The notes under the pieces were generated by a model. It was not told the origin of the DNA and searched no databases. It worked only from the letters and a program-made list of their open reading frames with translations. Shown here piece after piece: positions 1 through 7,958 of a stretch of DNA of 64,000 nt (its first letter is position 1; every line of letters starts with the position of its first letter). Source of the stretch: Mesorhizobium loti CJ3sym (GTDB taxonomy: Bacteria; Pseudomonadota; Alphaproteobacteria; Rhizobiales; Rhizobiaceae); contig NZ_AXAL01000019.1 in assembly GCF_000472785.1 (NCBI RefSeq), positions 1 through 64,000 on the forward strand, given 5' to 3'. The translations under genes were made by a program, and so were the position numbers.

Positions 1-1
1 C

Positions 2-562
2 GGTCACCCCGAGGTTCCCGGCAGGTTGGTGTTCGACCTGGATCCTGGTCCGGAAGTCGCCTTTGCCGATGTGGTCGCGGCCGCAAAGGAAATGCGTGAT
101 CGTCTTGAAGATTTGGGACTGGTCAGCTTTTGCAAGACCACGGGTGGCAAGGGCCTGCACGTTGTGACACCGCTGGCAGGCCAGCGCAGCAAAACGAACT
201 GGCCCGAGGCCAAGGCCTTCGCGAAGGCGGTGTGCGTGCAAATGGCGGCGGACCGTCCGGATCTCTACCTCGTCAACATGGCCAAGAAGTTGCGGACGTC
301 CCGGATCTTTCTCGACTACCTCCGCAACGATCGCATGGCGACGGCCGTTGCACCCCTGTCACCGCGTGCCAGAGAAGGTGCAACTGTTTCCATGCCACTG
401 ACCTGGAGCCAGGTGAAGGCGGATCTCGACCCGAAAAAATACACAGTCCGCACCGTGCCGGGGTTGCTGAAGAAGACGGTTGCCTGGGCCGACTACGACG
501 ATGGCGAAAGGTCTATCGCGAGCGCGATCAAACGGCTCGGTTCAGCAAAGCTAGCGGCATGA
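2..562 (+). CDS. LigD-type polymerase (primase) domain protein, 5' end outside window
   Basis: This is the C-terminal part of an archaeo-eukaryotic-primase-like polymerase domain, which in bacterial non-homologous end joining adds nucleotides at broken ends before ligation. The reading frame is open from base 2, so the gene starts upstream of the window. The catalytic DxD is seen in VFDLDPG, followed by the conserved TTGGKGLHVV and RIFLDYLRN blocks of LigD polymerase domains. It stops at 560-562 and overlaps the next start as ATGA, so it is translationally coupled to a separate ligase gene. Polymerase and ligase activities are therefore on two polypeptides here rather than fused as in a normal LigD. 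The domain call is firm; how much lies upstream is unknown. Confidence 0.9.
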   Translation, partial: GHPEVPGRLVFDLDPGPEVAFADVVAAAKEMRDRLEDLGLVSFCKTTGGKGLHVVTPLAGQRSKTNWPEAKAFAKAVCVQMAADRPDLYLVNMAKKLRTSRIFLDYLRNDRMATAVAPLSPRAREGATVSMPLTWSQVKADLDPKKYTVRTVPGLLKKTVAWADYDDGERSIASAIKRLGSAKLAA

Positions 563-1578
563 CATCGAAACATGCAAAACCGTCTTTCGCCGTCCCATTG
601 GACACGGAACCGATGGAGGCAAAGGCTGCCGCCACGTTGCCTGACAGCGCTGGCCAATGGCAGTACGAACCCAAATGGGACGGCTTCCGCTGCCTTGCCT
701 TCAAAGCTGGCCATGAGGTCGACCTGAGGGCAAAGTCTGGCAAGCCGCTCGGCAGATACTTTCCGGAAGTCGTCTCGATGCTGCGTGTTCTGAGGGCCAC
801 TGATTTCGTGGTCGACGGTGAGATCGTCATCGAGGTGAATGGCGCGCTCTCTTTCGATGCGCTGCAGATGCGATTGCATCCAGCGGAAAGCAGGGTTCGA
901 AAGCTGTCTGTCGAAACCCCCGCCAGATTGATCTTGTTTGATATTCTGGCTAGGGCGAACTTCAACGTGATGGACCAGTCGCTGTCCGAAAGGCGCCAAG
1001 CTCTGGAACTGTTCGTAGAATCGGCTGGTCATGCCGATATCGAACTGTCGCCTTCTACTCGGGATTTGGCGACAGCAACGAAGTGGCTTGGCGCATCCGG
1101 TCACGGTTCGACGGACGGCGTTGTCGCCAAGCTTGTCGACGACGAATATCGGCCCGGCGGACGCGCCATGGTCAAGGTCAAACGGCTGCGTACAGCCGAT
1201 TGCGTGGTCGGAGGCTTTCGCTATCTGGCAAACGCGCGTGAGGTCGGTTCCTTACTGCTGGGTCTCTACAATAGCCAGGGCAAGCTCGACCATGTGGGGT
1301 TCACGTCGACAATCGCGCGGGAGGATCGACCGCAGCTGACCCGACAACTCGAAGCTTTGCGGTCGCCTCCTGGTTTTACCGGCAAGGCTCCGGGCGGCCC
1401 AAGCCGCTGGAGCACCGAGAGGAGTGGGGAGTGGGAACCGGTTCACCCCGAATTGGTGGTCGAAGTTCGCTTCGATCACGTCACGAATGATCGCTTCCGG
1501 CACGGTACCAAATTTCTGCGATGGCGCCCCGACAAGAATCCCAAGCAATGCACCTTCGAACAGATGCTGAAAACATGA
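559..1578 (+). CDS. ATP-dependent DNA ligase (LigC/LigD ligase-domain type)
   Basis: A 339-residue ATP-dependent DNA ligase that would seal strand breaks together with the polymerase encoded just upstream. Motif I is EPKWDGFR, with the adenylated lysine at about residue 39. ILFDILA (motif III), DGVVAK (motif IV) and VKVKR (motif V) follow, and the C-terminal third has the OB-fold features of this family. The ATG overlaps the TGA of the polymerase gene, and this fixes the start. A longer reading frame exists upstream, but its extra N-terminus is only a shadow of the polymerase gene. The length fits stand-alone LigC-type ligases (about 350 residues). The gene appears intact, unlike the second ligD at 57.9-59.8 kb. 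Confidence 0.92.
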   Translation: MTSKHAKPSFAVPLDTEPMEAKAAATLPDSAGQWQYEPKWDGFRCLAFKAGHEVDLRAKSGKPLGRYFPEVVSMLRVLRATDFVVDGEIVIEVNGALSFDALQMRLHPAESRVRKLSVETPARLILFDILARANFNVMDQSLSERRQALELFVESAGHADIELSPSTRDLATATKWLGASGHGSTDGVVAKLVDDEYRPGGRAMVKVKRLRTADCVVGGFRYLANAREVGSLLLGLYNSQGKLDHVGFTSTIAREDRPQLTRQLEALRSPPGFTGKAPGGPSRWSTERSGEWEPVHPELVVEVRFDHVTNDRFRHGTKFLRWRPDKNPKQCTFEQMLKT

Positions 1579-1725
1579 AATCGGCACGCCGTCTGTAGCG
1601 CGCGTTGCGCTTAAACCTTGGCCCTATGCGCTCGACTGCCCAGTGTTCGCTTCTTGGCCCCTTTCGTAGTGAGGCTGGGCCTCTGGCGTGATTCCCGCAA
1701 CGACCCACTGGCTCCGGCGGCGGCG

Positions 1726-1980
1726 CTAATCGATCAGCGTGTCAATTCGCCTGGAACTATCCATCCCTGAATCCGCCGAGCCAAATTCCGCTGCAGTGAA
1801 CCGTTCGGCGTCACCGAAAGTTCTCATACCGCTTGGTGCCTTCGGTGAGTGCTGAGGTTGCACCGCCTGCTGCTGACCGGATTTAGACAGCGGGAGCTCT
1901 CCCCCGTTGATGGTCCGAAAAACCTCGCTGGCAGGCTGCTCAACCATTGGGTTAGGTGGCATCGGTGTCGATTGCGTCAT
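1726..1980 (-). CDS. small hypothetical protein, 84 aa
   Basis: An 84-residue reading frame rich in Pro, Ser and Gln with no signal peptide or membrane segment. It starts with ATG at 1980. It lies upstream of nothing recognisable and shares strand with the SHOCT-like gene at 2053-2619. Composition resembles the small, probably disordered proteins that sit between stress and repair genes in rhizobia, but I recognise no family. It could be a chance frame. Confidence 0.35.
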   Translation of the reverse strand: MTQSTPMPPNPMVEQPASEVFRTINGGELPLSKSGQQQAVQPQHSPKAPSGMRTFGDAERFTAAEFGSADSGMDSSRRIDTLID

Positions 1981-2052
1981 TGTGGAGTCCTCCGGTTACT
2001 GCGCTGCACGTGCGCCAATGAGCGTTACTGTTTGCGTAATTGCGGGCCTAAT

Positions 2053-2619
2053 CTAAGCAGCATCGACGCGCTGGAGATCAGAGACGCGGACCACGCCGTG
2101 CTGGCTGACGAAGGTCAGGGTCGTGTCCGTGCTCTGGCTTTGTGAAACACCAGATATGCGATGATCTCCGGTATCGTAGATTATCGTATTTCCATGATCG
2201 TCGATTACCAGGCGACGCTTCTCGCTAAACGCCGCGTAGCGCATATGGTTCTGGGAGCCAGCGGCAGACGGCCTTCCAAACTCGTCGGGCCACCACGAGC
2301 CGGCGGTTGCCAAACCAGGCGAGCGATAGCTCACATTCGTATCGTCGTTGCGCCCCTCGGCTGGATGATCGCGGAGGTAGGCGGACAGCTCGCCCGCGAT
2401 AGCGTTGAGCTTCGCCTTGAGGCTGCCGTTGAACATGTCGCCGACCATCGTCATGCCGGAAGACCATTGCGACATGCCTCCGAAGTCGACATGGCTGAAC
2501 TGGGCCATGGTCCCGCCGCCACGCCGCAAAGCGTCTAGAACAGCGGTGACAGCGCCTTCGGAGATGCCATGTTCGCGCGCAAGACGGGCGGTCAGTTCGG
2601 TGTCGTTCTGGGTCATCAT
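2053..2619 (-). CDS. SHOCT-type rhizobial protein, 188 aa
   Basis: A 188-residue soluble protein. The N-terminus (TELTARLAREHG, then GGGTMAQFSH and GGMSQW) and the C-terminus (HRISGVSQSQS, LTFVSQHGVVRV) match a rhizobial family usually annotated as SHOCT domain-containing protein of unknown role. No membrane segment is seen; the C-terminal half looks beta-rich. A longer frame opens at 2745, but I place the start at the tandem ATGATG (2616/2619) because an AGGA ribosome-binding site lies about 7 bases upstream and the extra residues look non-coding. No operon partner is evident. The family assignment is from memory of its motifs and the function is unknown. Confidence 0.7.
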   Translation of the reverse strand: MMTQNDTELTARLAREHGISEGAVTAVLDALRRGGGTMAQFSHVDFGGMSQWSSGMTMVGDMFNGSLKAKLNAIAGELSAYLRDHPAEGRNDDTNVSYRSPGLATAGSWWPDEFGRPSAAGSQNHMRYAAFSEKRRLVIDDHGNTIIYDTGDHRISGVSQSQSTDTTLTFVSQHGVVRVSDLQRVDAA

Positions 2620-2874
2620 GATGTCCTGAGAAATCGATGGAACAGCGTACGGCCGCGCATGCAAGCTTTGTCGGGCCGTTGGTCTGCGCAGCACGGAAGT
2701 AACGAGCGTCGAGAGGCGCGGTTCCCGTACCCCGCAGAACGGCAATACATTCGACAGTCACCCACCCAGAAATCGTGTAATCCGCCGCGAAATATCGCGG
2801 AACACCCGTCAATGTCATTGACGGAAACGCTAAGATTGAGAGAGCGGACCGCGAGAGCAGATGTGTCCGGCGGC

Positions 2875-3274
2875 TCAGACCGAGCCGGGGGTTTCGGTCT
2901 CTTGATCATGTTGGAATTGCTCTGCCCATTGCAGATCCATCAGCCAAGGCTCGCGCCGGCCGATCCAGAGTTCATAGCCTGGAATGATGTCGCTCGGGGC
3001 GAGGTCCAGAGCGCCCAGCATGATCTCCGCCTCGTCGTCCCGCAACGAGGCGATGCGCGATCCGCAATCGGGGCAAAAGCTTCGGCCATTGAACGCCCGT
3101 AGGTCGCCAGTGCCCTGATAATCCGTGCCCAAACACCGAAGAAGTTGAACGCGCTGCCGCTCGAGCGGCGGCAATCCTGACAATGGCAAAGGCCAATACG
3201 AAGCGGAGCGCCTTTGACCGAGAAGCGAACCGCACCACAGAGGCACCCACCCTGCGAATATAATCTTCGCTCAT
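2875..3274 (-). pseudogene. GFA-family (glutathione-dependent formaldehyde-activating-like) protein, broken by two frameshifts
   Basis: Pieces of one GFA/CENP-V-type zinc protein lie in three frames. The N-terminus MSEDYIRR opens at 3274. A frame change near 3251 gives GGCLCGAVRF, GLCHCQDC and SSGSAFNFFGVWA. A second change near 3130-3150 restores NGRSFCPDCGSR and the typical end, IIPGYELWIGRREPW. The zinc-binding cysteines (CLC, CHCQDC, CPDC) are all still readable, so decay is recent or the indels are sequencing errors. The start overlaps the stop of the 51-residue gene at 3271-3426. As written the gene cannot give a functional protein. Confidence 0.85.
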
Positions 3275-3426
3275 GTCAGAGCTCGCTTTGGAGGGCCACG
3301 GTTCTCGTCGGGGTTGGGGACGGGCAATTCGTCTGGCAAGAGGTCAGGGTCAGGCTCGCGCACATCTGGGGTCCAGCTTGGTGCATTCACGGGCGGTTCT
3401 TCGTTCGGCTCTGGTTTGGGCGGCAT
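3271..3426 (-). CDS. small acidic proline-rich conserved protein, 51 aa
   Basis: A 51-residue frame that starts with ATG at 3426 and ends with a TGA overlapping the ATG of the GFA gene. It encodes a Pro/Asp/Glu-rich chain with the blocks APSWTPDVREPDP and LLPDELPVPNPDENR, which I recognise as typical of short hypothetical proteins in Mesorhizobium and relatives. There is no hydrophobic core or signal peptide, so it is probably disordered. It sits between the 79-residue gene at 3429-3668 (2-base gap) and the broken GFA gene, suggesting one small operon. Function unknown. Confidence 0.65.
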   Translation of the reverse strand: MPPKPEPNEEPPVNAPSWTPDVREPDPDLLPDELPVPNPDENRGPPKRALT

Positions 3427-3428
3427 GA

Positions 3429-3668
3429 CTATTCTCCCGGTCTGTCAACTGGGCGCGATGTCTTGCCGGCCACCGGATGTGCGTCGCTTCGTCTGGCCGT
3501 GAAGGGGTCCGCCAAAGCGCTCGTACGTTTGGGCGGAGCGCCTGCCGTCTTGGGGCTGGCTGGCGCCTGGCCTGAGTCATTGGTGCCAGGGTTTTTACGC
3601 TGGATTTCCACACCGGCTGCCTCTGGTTCCTTGGCAATTGCAGCGTTGAGGTTATTGATCTTGGCCAT
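3429..3668 (-). CDS. small hypothetical protein, 79 aa
   Basis: A 79-residue hydrophilic protein beginning MAKINNLNAAIAKEPEAAG and ending in a Pro/Ser/Arg-rich tail. The frame is open further upstream, but the ATG at 3668 has an AAGGAG ribosome-binding site at the right distance, and only the sequence after it looks coding. It is followed after 2 bases by the 51-residue acidic protein, so the two are probably co-transcribed. Small proteins like this are common in rhizobial stress-related clusters. No function can be assigned. Confidence 0.5.
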   Translation of the reverse strand: MAKINNLNAAIAKEPEAAGVEIQRKNPGTNDSGQAPASPKTAGAPPKRTSALADPFTARRSDAHPVAGKTSRPVDRPGE

Positions 3669-3770
3669 CCAGTCATCTCCTTTGCTGGCCAACGACCGGC
3701 CGCCAGGAATGTTCCATGCAGCGCGGAACCCGCAGGGTGCAGGCCTGTTATCGATGATCACACAGGAGCA

Positions 3771-3992
3771 ATGAAAATGTCTGGAAACGAAAACCATCGC
3801 GAAACAGGTGCGACGAAGTATCCGGCCAGGACTGGCGCTGACCCTTCCGATGCATTCTCCCAGGATGCGGCGAGCAACAAGAAGCCCAAGGACGGCGTTG
3901 GATTGACGCGGCCTGTGGACGAAGTCGATGACAAGACGCATCAGTCGGACGGGCAGAACCCACTAGGCCAGGTAAAGAGCTCTCGGCCATGA
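3771..3992 (+). CDS. small hydrophilic protein, 73 aa
   Basis: A 73-residue, highly charged protein without hydrophobic segments, probably disordered. ATG at 3771 is preceded by CAGGAG; a second in-frame ATG at 3777 is also possible. The stop overlaps the ATG of the following gene (ATGA at 3989-3992), which supports translation of both as a coupled pair. It is transcribed divergently from the 79-residue gene at 3429-3668. No family recognised. Confidence 0.5.
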   Translation: MKMSGNENHRETGATKYPARTGADPSDAFSQDAASNKKPKDGVGLTRPVDEVDDKTHQSDGQNPLGQVKSSRP

Positions 3993-4297
3993 ACGTCGCC
4001 AATCTTCAGCTCGAAGGATTGATGATGGCGGTCGCTTCGATCAACAATTTGCTTGTTCACAAGGGCCTGCTTTCAATCGACGACATCAATATCGCTCTGC
4101 GGAAGGTCGAGGCCAGTGTGACGGGCGACGAGCGGACTCATGAAGAAATGTCGCCGGCAAATCGCGACGCCATCTGCTTTCCTATCCGGCTTTTGCAAAT
4201 CGCGAACAATGCCCAGGGCGAGGCCGACGTTCCACCGTTTTCGGAACTGGCGAAGATGGTTGGACAAACGAAAGAGCCGTACAATGATCAGCGGTAA
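3989..4297 (+). CDS. conserved hypothetical protein, 102 aa
   Basis: A 102-residue soluble protein, apparently mostly helical (NLQLEGLMMAVASINNLLVHKGLLS, shown here only as a run of short helices, then a polar C-terminus). The start overlaps the upstream stop as ATGA, so translation is probably coupled to the 73-residue gene. It resembles small rhizobial proteins found beside Ku and ligase genes, but I cannot name a family. It ends 25 bases before the convergent XRE gene. Confidence 0.5.
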   Translation: MNVANLQLEGLMMAVASINNLLVHKGLLSIDDINIALRKVEASVTGDERTHEEMSPANRDAICFPIRLLQIANNAQGEADVPPFSELAKMVGQTKEPYNDQR

Positions 4298-4321
4298 TGA
4301 CGGGCTCGACTTCGTTGCGGC

Positions 4322-4648
4322 TTACATTTCGCTGTTCTGAATAATTCCCGCTTCGCCATCGTGGATACGCGTGCGCGAGACCGTTGAGTTTTTGAGTCGC
4401 ACGCCGGGTCCGCCATGGATCGTCTCGCCATCACTTAGAAAGGCGACCCCCGCCAGTTCGAGCGCCGATCGCATCGCGACAATCATGCCGGCGGCCGGAA
4501 TGCGCTTCCCTTTCTCGAAGTCCCGAACCGTCCCCTCGCTGACCTGCGCTTTGGCGCTAAGCCTGGCTTGTGACCAATCCAGCAGAGCCCGCGCCGCCCG
4601 GCATTGCTCGACGGTCAATTGGGTCACAAACTTCTCCTCCATCGACAC
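4322..4648 (-). CDS. XRE-family helix-turn-helix regulator, 108 aa
   Basis: A small DNA-binding regulator. Residues about 10-65 form an XRE/Cro-type HTH: LTVEQCRAARALLDWSQARL, then KAQVSEGTVRDFEKGKR, where the second helix reads the DNA. The C-terminal part (GVAFLSDGETIHGGPGVRL) is the short tail common in alphaproteobacterial members. It lies directly downstream of ku on the same strand (13-base gap), so it may be co-transcribed. Targets are unknown. It is unrelated in sequence detail to the second XRE protein at 38167-38421, although both share the RAARALL-W-Q start of the domain. Confidence 0.85.
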   Translation of the reverse strand: MSMEEKFVTQLTVEQCRAARALLDWSQARLSAKAQVSEGTVRDFEKGKRIPAAGMIVAMRSALELAGVAFLSDGETIHGGPGVRLKNSTVSRTRIHDGEAGIIQNSEM

Positions 4649-4661
4649 GGTGCTCGTTGGC

Positions 4662-5453
4662 CTACGCGCTCTTGCGCTTCGGCTCGCTCTTTTTGGGTGT
4701 CGCTAGCCCCTCCTGCTTGAGGCTCTTCTTAAGCACCTCAGCCAGGTTGATGACGTTCTCTTTCGGCTTGGGAGCCGCCTTTGGTGGCGCCTCGCCCTTG
4801 CGCTTCGCGTCAATCATGGCAATCAGCGCATCTTCGTAGGTGTCCTCGAATTTCGAGGGATCGAAAGTGGTCACCTTCTTGTCGATGAGCATGCCGGCGA
4901 TTTCCAGCAACTCGGGATCGTACTTCGACTTGGTCAAGCCCTCAAAAACACTGTCCTCGGCGACCATCTCGTTGTGGTTTCGCAGCTCGGTCATCACCAT
5001 GCCCTTGCCATAGGGTTGGATCACAACTTCCCGGCCGCGCTGATAGAGCACGATGCACGACCGTGCTGCGACGCCCTTGTTCTTCATCGCGTCGCGGATC
5101 ACACCGTAGGCTTCGACGGCCGCGCCGTCGGCGGGAATGAGGTAGTAGGGCTTCTCGAGATAGCGGGTGTCGATCTCGCTGATCGCAACAAACTCGCCTA
5201 CTTCGAGCGTGTGATCCGAGGTGAGCTTAAGCGCCTTGATATCCGCGGGCTCGATCTGAAGGAATTCATCCTTCTCGACCTCGAACCCCTTGACCTGGTC
5301 TTCTGCGTCGACCGTCTTTCCTGTCTTTTCGTCAGCGTAGACGCTTTTGACAGGAAGACCGTCCTTGCGGTTCAAGATTTTGAAGTGGATCTTGGATGCC
5401 TCGCTGGTGGCGCCGACAATCTTCACCCCGCAAGTCACCGATCCAACCTTCAA
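4662..5453 (-). CDS. ku: Ku protein of bacterial NHEJ, start affected by a nonsense codon
   Basis: Ku binds DNA double-strand ends and recruits LigD-type enzymes. The core beta-barrel region is clear (ILNRKDGLPV, DQVKGFEVEKDEF, YLIPADGAAVEAYGVI, ELLEIAGMLI), with a Lys-rich C-terminal tail as in bacterial homologues. The normal start MVAPRAVWKGFLKVG can be read from ATG at 5486, but codon 8 is TGA (5463-5465) where the family has TGG for Trp. The coordinates given use the first downstream start, TTG at 5453, which drops about 11 residues and has no convincing ribosome-binding site. The protein may therefore be poorly made or lost. With the ligase genes at 2-1578 it would form an NHEJ set. Confidence 0.9.
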   Translation of the reverse strand: MKVGSVTCGVKIVGATSEASKIHFKILNRKDGLPVKSVYADEKTGKTVDAEDQVKGFEVEKDEFLQIEPADIKALKLTSDHTLEVGEFVAISEIDTRYLEKPYYLIPADGAAVEAYGVIRDAMKNKGVAARSCIVLYQRGREVVIQPYGKGMVMTELRNHNEMVAEDSVFEGLTKSKYDPELLEIAGMLIDKKVTTFDPSKFEDTYEDALIAMIDAKRKGEAPPKAAPKPKENVINLAEVLKKSLKQEGLATPKKSEPKRKSA

Positions 5454-5486
5454 AAAGCCCTTTCAGACAGCACGTGGCGCGACCAT

Positions 5487-5943
5487 GTCGTTTATCCTGT
5501 TTCGGGTCAGGGCAAACGAGTTTTCTTTCAAATCGTTCCCTCTGCCGCGGGTTCGGCAGAGTCGACTGAATTCAGCAAGAAGCTTGAAAGCCAAACCAAC
5601 CGGGAGATGGCGGGATCGACCCTGTCGCGGCGCGCTGTAACCAGTATACCCGGCCTAGATTCAGTGGCGTTAAACGTCTGGCCGGATGCTATGAAAGTGC
5701 CTGCCTATCAAATCAACCACTTGAGCTTGTGGCTCAAAACGCTGACCTTCAGATCCAATGAGCGTAATAACGCACGCGGCATCGGGACAGCTACGTGCGT
5801 AAATTCCTTCGGAATGTTGTGAGCGCTGCTCAGCTGGCTGAGGTATAGTTGAATTTTATGCTGATGGGAGAGCCTATGGTGTAGTCGTAATCCGTACGCA
5901 CTTGATGGAAGTGTTCGCTGAAAAAGGAGGCTCGGGAGGAAAC
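5487..5943. other. intergenic region with no gene seen
   Basis: About 460 bases between ku and the LysR gene. The short frames here show no protein-like sequence or ribosome-binding sites. It should contain the promoters for ku (leftward) and for the LysR gene (rightward). I see no clear repeat or hairpin. Confidence 0.5.
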
Positions 5944-6819
5944 TTGAACGTTCGTCAAATTGAAACATTTGCTGCCGTAATGAAGGGAGGATCCGCTTCG
6001 CACGCGGCCACCATGCTCGGAATAACGCAGCCTGCCATCAGCAGATCAATCGCCGAATTCGAGAAGTCTGTCGGCTTTTCACTGTTCGCCAGAGTGCGCA
6101 ATCGCTTGGTTCCGACGCCCGAGGCACGGTTGCTTTATCGGGACGTCGAGATCGTATTCCAAGGCGTCGACACCATCCGGGCCGCCGCCGCGCGCATACG
6201 CGACCACGGCTCGGGTGAAATCCGGATAGCCACGTTGTCGGCTATCAGCATGTCCCTGGTTCCTGCGGCTATAGGCGCCTTTCGTCAGAAGCATCCGGCA
6301 ACACGCATCACGCTTCACGTGCTCCCTTCGCGCGAAGTGCGCGACCTTATCGCGTCGGGAGAATTTGACATCGGGCTTGCAGCCGAGGAAATCGATACTG
6401 AAGGTGTATTGCATCAAACCTTCATCTCCAGTACGGCGCTTTGCGCCATTCCTGCCGGCCACGCGCTGTCCGCGCTGGAGATAATCACTCCTGCGGATAT
6501 CGATGGGTTGCCAATGGTCGGATATGTGCCGGAGGATCGTGGCCGGCAGCGTCTTGATCGCATACTCATTGAGGCTGGGAGTAAGCCGAACGTGGTAGTG
6601 GAAACGATCTACTCCGCGACTGTCTGTGCACTCGTCGCGCAAGGGGTTGGTTTTGGATTCGTCAATCCGCACTCCGTAGCGGGATTGGACAAATCGCGGA
6701 TCGTCTTGCGACCCTTCGAACCTGTGCTTCGAACAAAAACTCTGCTTATTCTGCCCCCGGAACGACCGAAATCCGAGCTGGTGAGGGCCTTCATCGATGC
6801 GCTTATGACTGCCCGCTAA
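5944..6819 (+). CDS. LysR-family transcriptional regulator
   Basis: A 291-residue LysR-type regulator. The N-terminal winged HTH reads NVRQIETFAAVMKGGSASHA, then LGITQPAISRSIAEFEKSVG, and a periplasmic-binding-like effector domain follows from about residue 90. I choose TTG at 5944 because GGAGGAAAC lies immediately upstream; in-frame starts at 5902/5905 would add residues unlike the family. The transport genes begin 236 bases downstream on the same strand, so it most likely senses the transported compound and controls that operon. The inducer cannot be told from sequence. Confidence 0.9.
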   Translation: MNVRQIETFAAVMKGGSASHAATMLGITQPAISRSIAEFEKSVGFSLFARVRNRLVPTPEARLLYRDVEIVFQGVDTIRAAAARIRDHGSGEIRIATLSAISMSLVPAAIGAFRQKHPATRITLHVLPSREVRDLIASGEFDIGLAAEEIDTEGVLHQTFISSTALCAIPAGHALSALEIITPADIDGLPMVGYVPEDRGRQRLDRILIEAGSKPNVVVETIYSATVCALVAQGVGFGFVNPHSVAGLDKSRIVLRPFEPVLRTKTLLILPPERPKSELVRAFIDALMTAR

Positions 6820-7055
6820 GCGGACAGTAGGAACTCCTGTATCTTCCGAAGGCGTAGTCCTGCGCATGATCGGCGCTTGATCACCGCTCCCGCGCGCATC
6901 AGGTTTGCTTATGGAGCTATTCGCCCCCGTCAATTGTAGCCGGCGTTGTGCCATGGGACATGAATACGTCCGCCCGACTTGTGCATTGCGCAGCGCGGCA
7001 CATCAGTCGGTAAGGGCACAATGCATCGATCACATACAACAAGGGGAGCCGTCCG

Positions 7056-7958
7056 ATGCTCGCATTCAATCTTTCCACACGTTGTCTTGCCATCGCCTTT
7101 GGCTCCGCAGCTTTGTGTCTGAGCGGAGGTCTTGTGGCCAGCGCTACGGAATTTGATTCCGCAACGATCGCCATTGACAAAACCCTGGCCGCAAAGGTGC
7201 CCGCCGCGATTGCCTCGCGAGGTGTTCTAACGGTGGGTTCGGACACGACATACCCGCCAGCTGAATTCCTAGGTGGCGCAGACGGCATGACGCCAATGGG
7301 AATCGACGTAGACTTGGCGGAAGCAATCGCGCGTACACTTGGGCTCAGGCTCAGCTTCGTCACCGCGCAGTTCGACAGCATTTTGCCGGCGATTGGTCCC
7401 AAATACGACCTCGGAATCTCGGCATTCACGATCACTAAGGCGCGCTACGGTGCGGTGGATTTCGTCAGCTATTTCAATGCTGGCAAACAATGGGCGGTGC
7501 AAGCGGGCAATCCTAGCCACTTTGATCCTGCCAATCCCTGCGGCGCCAAGGTCGGCGTTCAAGTCGCCTCGACATCGGAAAAGCTGGTTATCGGATTGAG
7601 CGATAAATGCATTGCCGCAGGCAAACCCGCAATCAGTCTCGTTGCGCTGTCCAAGCAAACCGACATCATCACCAGACTGGTCAATGGCGCGGTGGACGCA
7701 ACGATGAACGGATCGACGAATATCGGCTACGCGGTCAAGCAAACGGAAGGAAAGCTCCAGACGCTCGGCGGTATTTCCGAGCCTTCGCCCAACGGCATCG
7801 CTATCGCCAAGGGCAATACGGAATGGGCGACTCTCATCGCCGACACGCTGAACAAGCTGATAGCGGACGGAACCTATGCAAGGGTGCTTTCTGCCTGGGG
7901 CAGCGACAGCGCCGCGGTTGCCAAGGCCGAAGTCAATCCAGTGGTTCCCGAAGAATGA
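7056..7958 (+). CDS. periplasmic substrate-binding protein of a polar amino-acid ABC transporter
   Basis: A 300-residue family-3 solute-binding protein. Residues 1 to about 29 form a signal peptide ending near VASA. The mature part has the typical GVLTVGSDTTYPPAEF, GIDVDLAEAIA and ISAFTITKARYGAVDFVSYF blocks. It delivers a small amino acid or derivative to the membrane complex. GGGGAG precedes the ATG. The stop overlaps the start of the permease gene by 4 bases, then the ATPase follows: a complete importer operon. The ligand is not deducible; the peptidase and lyase downstream suggest an amide-linked or sulfur-containing amino-acid compound. Confidence 0.92.
   Translation: MLAFNLSTRCLAIAFGSAALCLSGGLVASATEFDSATIAIDKTLAAKVPAAIASRGVLTVGSDTTYPPAEFLGGADGMTPMGIDVDLAEAIARTLGLRLSFVTAQFDSILPAIGPKYDLGISAFTITKARYGAVDFVSYFNAGKQWAVQAGNPSHFDPANPCGAKVGVQVASTSEKLVIGLSDKCIAAGKPAISLVALSKQTDIITRLVNGAVDATMNGSTNIGYAVKQTEGKLQTLGGISEPSPNGIAIAKGNTEWATLIADTLNKLIADGTYARVLSAWGSDSAAVAKAEVNPVVPEE

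Noticed and set aside
130..558. N-terminal extension of the ligase frame
   Set aside because: It overlaps the polymerase gene in another frame; the real start is the ATGA overlap at 559.
7607..7954. N-terminal extension of the permease frame
   Set aside because: Antiframe of the binding-protein gene; the permease starts at the ATGA overlap at 7955.
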